This document shows, in pieces, positions 58,301 through 64,000 of a stretch of DNA of 64,000 nucleotides (positions are counted from its first letter, which is position 1; every line of letters starts with the position of its first letter). Both the position numbers and the translations under genes were made by a program. The notes beneath the pieces were generated by a model. It did not search any database. It was not told where the DNA came from and saw nothing but the letters and a program-made list of their open reading frames with translations. Source of the stretch: Tribonema minus (taxonomy: Eukaryota; Sar; Xanthophyceae; Tribonematales; Tribonemataceae); contig JAFCMP010000135.1 in assembly GCA_017506865.1 (NCBI GenBank), positions 1,116,001 through 1,180,000 on the forward strand, read 5' to 3'.

Positions 58301-61300
58301 GCTGCTCTGTTGCTGTGCGTGTCAGGACCGCGTGGAGGTGGCAGACTTTTTATGCGAACTGCTCGACTGCGAAGGGCAGGATCTGGCACAGGTATGCGCG
58401 TTGCCAATTTGCACTGGAGGAAAGGCTTTCTTGCAGATGTTGTCGTGATTGCCAACAGGCAGCTGTCATGTAAAGTGGGCAAGCATCACGATACACGTGC
58501 ATTCGCTGACCGCTGTGTGAGGCATCCAAACAGAGGTGCCGCGGCGGTGTCGAATTGCATGCGGTGGCCTGTGCTACGAGAGCGTGCGGGCCGTACTCCA
58601 CAGCAACTGTATGCTATGCTCAAATTAGCACGAGTAGCGCACGCAGAAGGGGCAGCGTTGTCGACGCGCACCCTCCAAGCCTGTGCATGCGCTGCAGTGT
58701 GGGACGTCCTCTTCAAGTTGAAGTTAATGCGTAGGTATGCTGCCACTGCCATACCAACCTCCTCACACCCGGGCCCCGGCTGAGCCGGGCCATCGACCTC
58801 AGCGCGCGAGTTGTCCCATGCTGCAGCGTTTTTAGCTTTACCTCAGTCTTGCAGCCGTTACCCTCGCCTTCACCTTCATCTGCTCCCGCCCTCGGTTAGG
58901 GTTAGGGTTAGGGTTAGGGTTAGGGTTAGGGCCTGCGCACGCTCACCTCGAACCCGCTGCAGCTGAAACTGCCTCAGAAGCTCAGACGAAAGTGTGTGTT
59001 TGAGTGATGCGCTTCAACTCTGCGCGTCCGCTTGAGTGAACTTCAACTGTGTCCCTACCGCATCAATCGCGCCAGCCGGATCAGCGCGGCGACACTCCTC
59101 TGCACGCCGCCGCGTGCAACGGCGCGACGGCGTGCCTCATGCTGCTGCTGCAGTACGGCTGCGTGCCGGACATCCGGAACAAGCGGGGGCTGCGGCCGAT
59201 AGACCTGGCGTCGCGGCGGCATCACGGCGCAGCAGAAAAGGTAGAAGCAACCCTTAACTCGCAGTTGGGTGTAGTACTTAGTTTGCAATTCTTAGCTTCA
59301 AGTTAGGCACGTATGCGTGCGTAACAGGGGGAGCGGAGAATCGTGTAAGATCTGTCAGGAAAGCCTGGGGCTCATACCTAGGCGTACGCTGCGGTGATAT
59401 CACCTCTCAGCCACGCACACATTACGTAACAGTTGTCATCGGAGGTCATCTGAATGCACTTGCCTCAGCAAGCAACTTCAACTTCAACTTCCCTGCCATG
59501 CACAAAGACAAGCGCATCATCATGCAGTCCAGACGACCCAAGGAAGAGCACGCCGTGCTGCGCACACAAACACACCGGCATCTAACCTGCTACATTTATG
59601 TGGCAAGCCAGCGACTCTGGCCTGCCTCCCTGATGACCAATTTCAGCATTCTAGGTCAACATCAACTTCATGCAGTACTTGCACGTGTCTGCTTCCACAC
59701 GGCGCAGGTTTTACTGGAGTACCAGCTGCACCACGCGGTGTCCGACTCCTACTTTGATTCCGTGCTTTTCCTGGCAACACTGGAAGGACACAGGTGCGAT
59801 TTTCGCCTGTACAACCCAGCCTGTTTTGCACACAGCATACAGGATCACTGTTGCACATGAAACGTGCCGGTGGTACATAGCGGGGCACTGATATTGTTGT
59901 AGTCAGGTGCGCTCAGCATGCCTGTACACGAGCGAGGCAAAGCAATAGATTTGAAAGTCAGACATCGGGTGAGCATGAGGAAGGGGTAGGGTCAGCACCT
60001 ACAGTTGTGAGCTTGGTGTGCGCCTCTGAGCCGCAGCTTGCAAGTTCAGCCGGACCTCCTGCAAAGCTGAGCCGACGTTGCCTGTGCTGGGCGCGTGCAA
60101 CGCCAACATCACAAACACCCATGTACGAGGCCTTTGCTTTCACTGCATGCAGCCCAAACCCGGCTGAGGCACATTGCCCTCGAGGTCTTGGCTTTCAATG
60201 CACGTAACCTGCGCCGTGCTGATTCACAGTGCGCCCGGGGCGTGTGCATTCGAAGCACGCAACCCGCGCCCTGCTGAGTCACACCGCTGCCCCTGTGTAG
60301 TATGGCAACTGTGGCAGATCGCGGGTCTGCATGACACCTGACCGACACCGTTGCTGCGCTCGTGGCCTGTCACGCTGAGCCGCAGGAAAGCGAAAGAAGC
60401 GCTGCGCGCGGCGCAGGGGCAGGGGCCAGAGGAGGACGACAACTACGAAATCGTCCGCGCAGCGTCAGACGGTGCGCATCAACTCTGTGTCAAGAGTCAG
60501 GGTTAGAGTCAGGGTCCTACCTACCACCCTGAACCCAACGGTCGGCATGAGCGACAGGCGTAGGGTTAGGGTTAGGCTGACCCAAGCCCAAGTTGAAGTC
60601 GACGCCCTCAGTGTGGCGTCACAGTAGTTGTGCAAGCGGCAAGAGGGCATGTACGTGTATGCACTCACTGGCACGTAGGGTTAGGGTTTAGGTTACGGTG
60701 AGGAGCATGAGCATGCCGACAAGTCCTGATCAACATGAGCAGCCCTTCTTCCAGGAAAACAGATTGCGCTCACTGAGAGCATTACTCATAGCAGCTGCCG
60801 ACTCCTACTGCAACGCATCTGAGTCATTGCACCCCTTAGGGTTAGGGTCAGGGTTTAATTCAGCAGTGGCCACGGACAGTTCGCGAGGGCACTCGCCGTG
60901 CAGCAGCGAAGGTTCCTCTGGGTGCTCGCCTACCAGCTTTCTGATACTCTGCTGCAGCTGCGTGCCTGCGCTTGAGGTCGGTGCCGACAAGTAGCGATGC
61001 ACGCGCTGCTGCCTCTCCCCCGGAGTCTTGCGCAGAAACCTGAACACAGTCAAGGCCTGTTGCTCTTGCGCAGGGCACTCGCCGCACGCTGCTGCGAAGC
61101 GCGGGACGCCAGCGACCTAGGGTTAGGGTTTACCCCTACTCACCGCCGCCGAGCCAGGACACCAGCAGACTAGGCTAGCAGAATCCACTCAGCACGTGTA
61201 CAATACACCAGGCCCCATCATTCGCACCGACGTCCGGCGCAGGCGCTGAGACGTGCTGTCATCGACAGTGTCTGTTTCGCACGCCTGGCCATGCTGCAAC

Positions 61301-64000
61301 AAGCCCTCACGTGTACACCCCACCGCTGGCGCAGGGCGCTCGTCGCGCGGCAGCGATGTGCGCGACGCCGCCGACAACGATGATGACTACTCGCCACGCC
61401 TGAGCGCTGACGCGAGCGGCGGGCGGCGCCGCGGCTCGCTGTGGTCACTGCGGCGCGAGCGCTCCGTGCGGCTGCAGCAGTATGGCGACTGGATCGCGTA
61501 CGAGGACCAGGAGTCGCGCCGCCTCTTCTGGTACAACCTGGCGACCAAGGCCACGGAGTGGGAGCAGCCGCCCGAGGTCGGCGCGCTCGTCACCAAGCAG
61601 AAGGAGAGGTGAGCACAGCGCAGCCCTACATGTGGTGGAACCAAGAAGAACAACACCAACTCGGGCTGAGAGCAAGAGGCATGGGACGTGGGGATGTAGG
61701 GTGGTGGTGGGTGGTTTAGGTTTAGGGGTGGGTTGAGGGTTAGGTATAGGTTATCTTAGGTAAACAAATACTATAGTCGGGCCTTGGGGCCTGGCCCCCT
61801 TCCATACCCGTTCCGAACATACTTGGTATGTCTATGTTTCAGACGGACGGGAGACCGACAGAGGTGTTGTTAAGTCTCGCATGACTCATCTGCTGGCACC
61901 CTCCCCCCCAGGGGCGCACATTGTGTTTGACGCAAAGTGCATACGTCAGGTAACGACGAGGGCTGGACAGTTTTGGCTGCGAGGAGGAAGCTGGGGCGAC
62001 GATGGGCGGGGCCATTGCTGTGTGGGCGGACTTGAAGTTGAAGTTGGAACACAGCAAGTCAAAGTTGAAGGACCTTCTGCTGCCTTACATGCGAAGTGCT
62101 GCCAGCCATAGCCGTCGTATTACGCCTTGAAGTGGCAGCGCTCAACCCTGCCTGCCCTAGTCGTGCGCCGATGCCACATCGCTCGCCATACTTCACTTTA
62201 CTCACTGCTCACGCTTCTGGTGCGTATAACAACAGACCTCGCAGAGCGCGCACCTCTAGTTGCCGCTGACCGTGTTCAGCCGCAGAAGCAGAGGATCCAC
62301 CGCCACACAGAATACGGAAAAGACTTTGTTAGTAATTGCAAACAAGTGTGCGCTGCACCGCATCACTTGAAGTTTGCTACTGTCAAATCCCTTGCAATGG
62401 TGTCCACCGCCACACAGGAGGCAGAAAATGAGTTTTTCAGCAAGCAATTCCATCACTCGAAAATTTGGTATTGTCGATCCTTTGTGCGTCATGGTGCATC
62501 TGCAGCATGGGCATGCTGGGCGGCGCCGTAATGGCCGCGTCAATGCGGCTGAAGCGGGAGGGCGACTGGCTGCAGTACACCGTCGCCAATGGCAAGGTCT
62601 TCTACTACAAGTGAGAGGGATCTACGCAAACCATCAGAGACAGTTTAAAGTAGAAGTACACAATTTGAGATTTCCCAGCGAGAGTGCTGAGTTGTTGTGC
62701 AATGGCCTGCAGCTGCACACAGACTGTAGCTCGGTCAATTGTGATTCGCAAAGTGAACAATTGCGAATAGCAAGCTTAAGGTCCTCCACTGCAAACGCGC
62801 AGAAGTGCATGCCGAGAATGCAGTCACAGATGGCGGTGATGTGGAGAGTGCCATGCGTAAACATAGTGTGTAGCGCCCTGTACAATTGTAGCTGCATGTT
62901 TACCTACTGTAGATGATCAGGAGGTACTGTTGTTGTGGATTATCAACGTGGACAAATACATACTTCAAGTAGTACTGCTGAAGTCATGTCTACTTCCAAA
63001 CTTGAAGTGTTCACTAGTCATCTGTACTCACTACATCATGCATACTGCAAGTGGGAGCTATGCCACCCCAACGCTCAAAGTCGTGAGGCAAGGATTGCAT
63101 TTCTTCACTAGCGTTGTGATACCACATTCTTTTAGCGCATGAACTGGCATGCGAGCAACAGCTTGGCAGCGGGAAGAGAAAGTTGTTCAGTGCCCTGTCA
63201 GGACACCCCAGCACGACAGCACATGCGCCGCCGGTCTCATCACTGCATTGGCACTGCGTTTTGGCAGTTTGATGCTGGCACCTTGATCGCATCTGCCCCC
63301 CCCCCCCCCCACACCCACACCCACACACACGCACATACATACACACATACACTCACTTATCGCAACCGTTTTGCTGCGGGCTGCAGTGACCGTACCAACA
63401 ACTTCCAGTGGGAACGGCCAGCAGACCTGCCTGCCACACCTGCGTTCCGATCACTCGATACAGGCGGCACTCCAGAGGTGCGTCACACGTCATGAACTTC
63501 AAGTCGGTCGTCAGCACAATGACACTTGCTGCTGTCACTGCATGCGCAACTTCTATAGCGTTTTCTGCAGTTATGGACTCTACCGTGACAAACCAGAGCG
63601 TGTGCAGAACCTCTTTGGCCACCTTTGCGCCATGCGTAGCCAAACCGCCTGCAGCAGTCGCAGTGAGAGGCCGTGTGCAACGTACTTGTCACTGGTCCTC
63701 GCTAAGGGCGCGAAAAAGCTCAGATGGCAGATGTCCAGCTTGCTACCAGAATCCACATGCGTCCTCTGAACACTTGAAAGTGTCTCAAAGCGCATGGACG
63801 ATCACTTTCAAACGACATCGCCAAATGGCATTGTACTCGCGCCACTAGCGAAGCATCTATACTTGTTACTCTCAGCATGCGGCACCAACAATCGCCCCAG
63901 CAGCACTGCTCCGTAGGGTACGTCACTTAAGCCACCCTCGCTCTACCCGGCCAATGAGCTGGCCATGGCTTTCGTCGCGCCAACAGCATATACTTGAAGT
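43006..64000 (+). CDS. Coiled-coil, ankyrin-repeat and WW-domain protein (runs past the right edge)
   Basis: Exons: 43006-43168, 44834-44904, 45889-45996, 46894-47031, 47606-47710, 48508-48795, 49315-49422, 50158-50256, 50722-50853, 51143-51289, 52072-52167, 52667-52762, 53749-53856, 55580-55931, 56353-56503, 57131-57220, 57608-57731, 58326-58391, 59085-59240, 59708-59793, 60386-60471, 61335-61608, 62506-62610, 63387-63477. Every junction is phase-compatible. The first exon gives a Pro/Ser-rich head (MPTPRLSRDNSHNAGGGG). Exons 45889-53856 are all phase 0-0 and encode an Ala/Glu/Arg/Lys coiled coil. Ankyrin repeats follow (PLFYACAHGHARCAQLL, LHAAAAAGSAECTRLL, DTPLHAAACNGATACLML), then two WW domains (GDWIAYEDQ…LFWYN…WEQPP; GDWLQYTVANGKVFYYNDRT…WERP). 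A scaffold binding proline-rich partners is the inferred role. Whether coiled coil and ankyrin parts are one gene rests on phase agreement and lack of an intervening stop or start signal. Exon 49315-49422 implies a GC donor. Confidence 0.75.
45496..45548. repeat. Interstitial telomere-type (CCCTAA)n tract
   Basis: About nine CCCTAA-type units with one CCCTGA variant, in the intron between 44904 and 45889. It is the longest such tract in the window besides that at 58894-58931. Confidence 0.92.
45990..46170. repeat. Duplicated donor region after a coiled-coil exon
   Basis: The donor AGTAAGTATGGAC at 45996 and the following TTGTGCTATGCTCGA..TTGCCCT..CAT.TG block recur with an offset of about 90 bases, again with AGTAAGTATGGAC. 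A second, separate pair of about 53-base units (GGCGCTGCAAGCACGGTCAGT) lies at 46365-46470. Confidence 0.82.
50398..50418. repeat. 21-base poly-G run
   Basis: Uninterrupted G run in the intron between 50256 and 50722, on the coding strand. Most other homopolymer runs in this gene are C on the coding strand. Confidence 0.9.
51097..51119. repeat. 23-base poly-C run upstream of an acceptor
   Basis: Uninterrupted C run ending 23 bases before the AG at 51141-51142, where a polypyrimidine tract is expected. Confidence 0.9.
52750..53095. repeat. Minisatellite built from an exon end and its donor
   Basis: The exon end and donor GCTCAG|GTGACCGCTGC at 52756-52772 start a tandem series of about 65-base units (CCTACTTGTGCTAACCCTAGCTCTAGAGTTG). 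CAG|GTGACCGCT recurs near 52881 and 52928, and a weaker CAGGTTACTGCT near 52822. Two further CAGTCAGGAGGG units follow. Several units keep a usable GT donor. Confidence 0.83.
53865..54955. repeat. Tandem duplication of about 570 bases in an intron
   Basis: 53870-54400 and 54445-54950 share an ordered set of blocks: ATGTGAAGCTTGCAAAC, then GTGCTG.GGT.TCAGCCA, then GGCCATCTGAACTAC, then TCTGTGGTTGAGCTGAGGAC, then GACACGAAGCTTGG, then GCGCCTACGCAAA, and finally ACGTGACAAGG. No open frame is conserved between copies, so this is non-coding. Both copies end near CCCTAA-type tracts. Confidence 0.82.
55067..55105. repeat. (CAG)13 microsatellite
   Basis: Thirteen CAG units after a possible acceptor at 55058-55060. 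In phase 0 the frame would read a glutamine run and then stop at TAA (…HIDSLQGT), so I treat it as intronic, though it could be an alternative last exon of the coiled-coil part. Confidence 0.88.
55314..55352. repeat. (AGC)13 microsatellite
   Basis: Thirteen AGC units in the intron before exon 55580-55931, only 208 bases after the previous CAG tract. The same triplet also forms a seven-unit coding glutamine run at 55655-55675. Confidence 0.9.
57381..57407. repeat. 27-base poly-C run
   Basis: Longest homopolymer in the window, in the intron between 57220 and 57608 of the ankyrin part, about 200 bases before the acceptor. Confidence 0.9.
58894..58931. repeat. Interstitial TTAGGG tract
   Basis: Six consecutive TTAGGG units in the intron between 58391 and 59085. 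It has the opposite orientation to the tract at 45496-45548. Confidence 0.92.

Noticed and set aside
61913-61951. Possible exon AHIVFDAKCIRQ between AG and GTAACG
   Set aside because: Its phase does not fit after 61608, whereas 62506 joins perfectly and completes the WW domain.

Overview
This is a eukaryotic nuclear window. Its genes are cut into many short, GC-rich exons separated by introns that are usually 400-900 bases long. Introns are mostly GT-AG, with a few probable GC-AG. Short TTAGGG-type telomere-like tracts are scattered through introns. A 154-base AT-rich insert at 9115-9268 encodes part of plastid ClpC, a gene kept on red-lineage plastid genomes. Together these features point to an alga with a red-derived plastid. 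A haptophyte-like organism would fit, but that assignment is inference.

Layout: (1) 1786-10931, minus: a SulP/SLC26 anion transporter with a C-terminal STAS domain. (2) 11732-24203, plus, divergent from it: a large protein with a putative signal peptide and a C-terminal class 3 lipase domain (GHSMGG nucleophile elbow). (3) 26515-29565, minus: a complete four-exon Cu/Zn superoxide dismutase homologue of 153 residues that has lost three of the seven metal ligands and both disulfide cysteines. (4) 30001-31156, plus, head-to-head with it: a small proline-rich protein with one membrane segment. (5) 32174-42206, plus: farnesyl diphosphate synthase, essentially complete, with both aspartate-rich motifs. 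(6) 43006 to beyond the right edge, plus: a long protein with an Ala/Glu/Arg-rich coiled coil, then ankyrin repeats, then two WW domains. The exon phases agree across all of it from 43006 to 63477.

The genes do not form an obvious pathway. What unites the window is its intron structure. In at least four of the genes, short segments spanning an exon-intron boundary (the exon end plus the splice site) have been tandemly duplicated into the adjacent intron, 90-215 bases away. This leaves cryptic splice sites and pseudo-exons beside real ones. Homopolymer C runs sit where polypyrimidine tracts should be, and a palindromic repeat with core ACTTCAAGTTGAAGT is dispersed through introns.

Exon coordinates were worked out by hand from splice consensus, reading frame, phase agreement and family conservation. 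First exons, two stretches of the lipase gene and one SulP exon remain uncertain.
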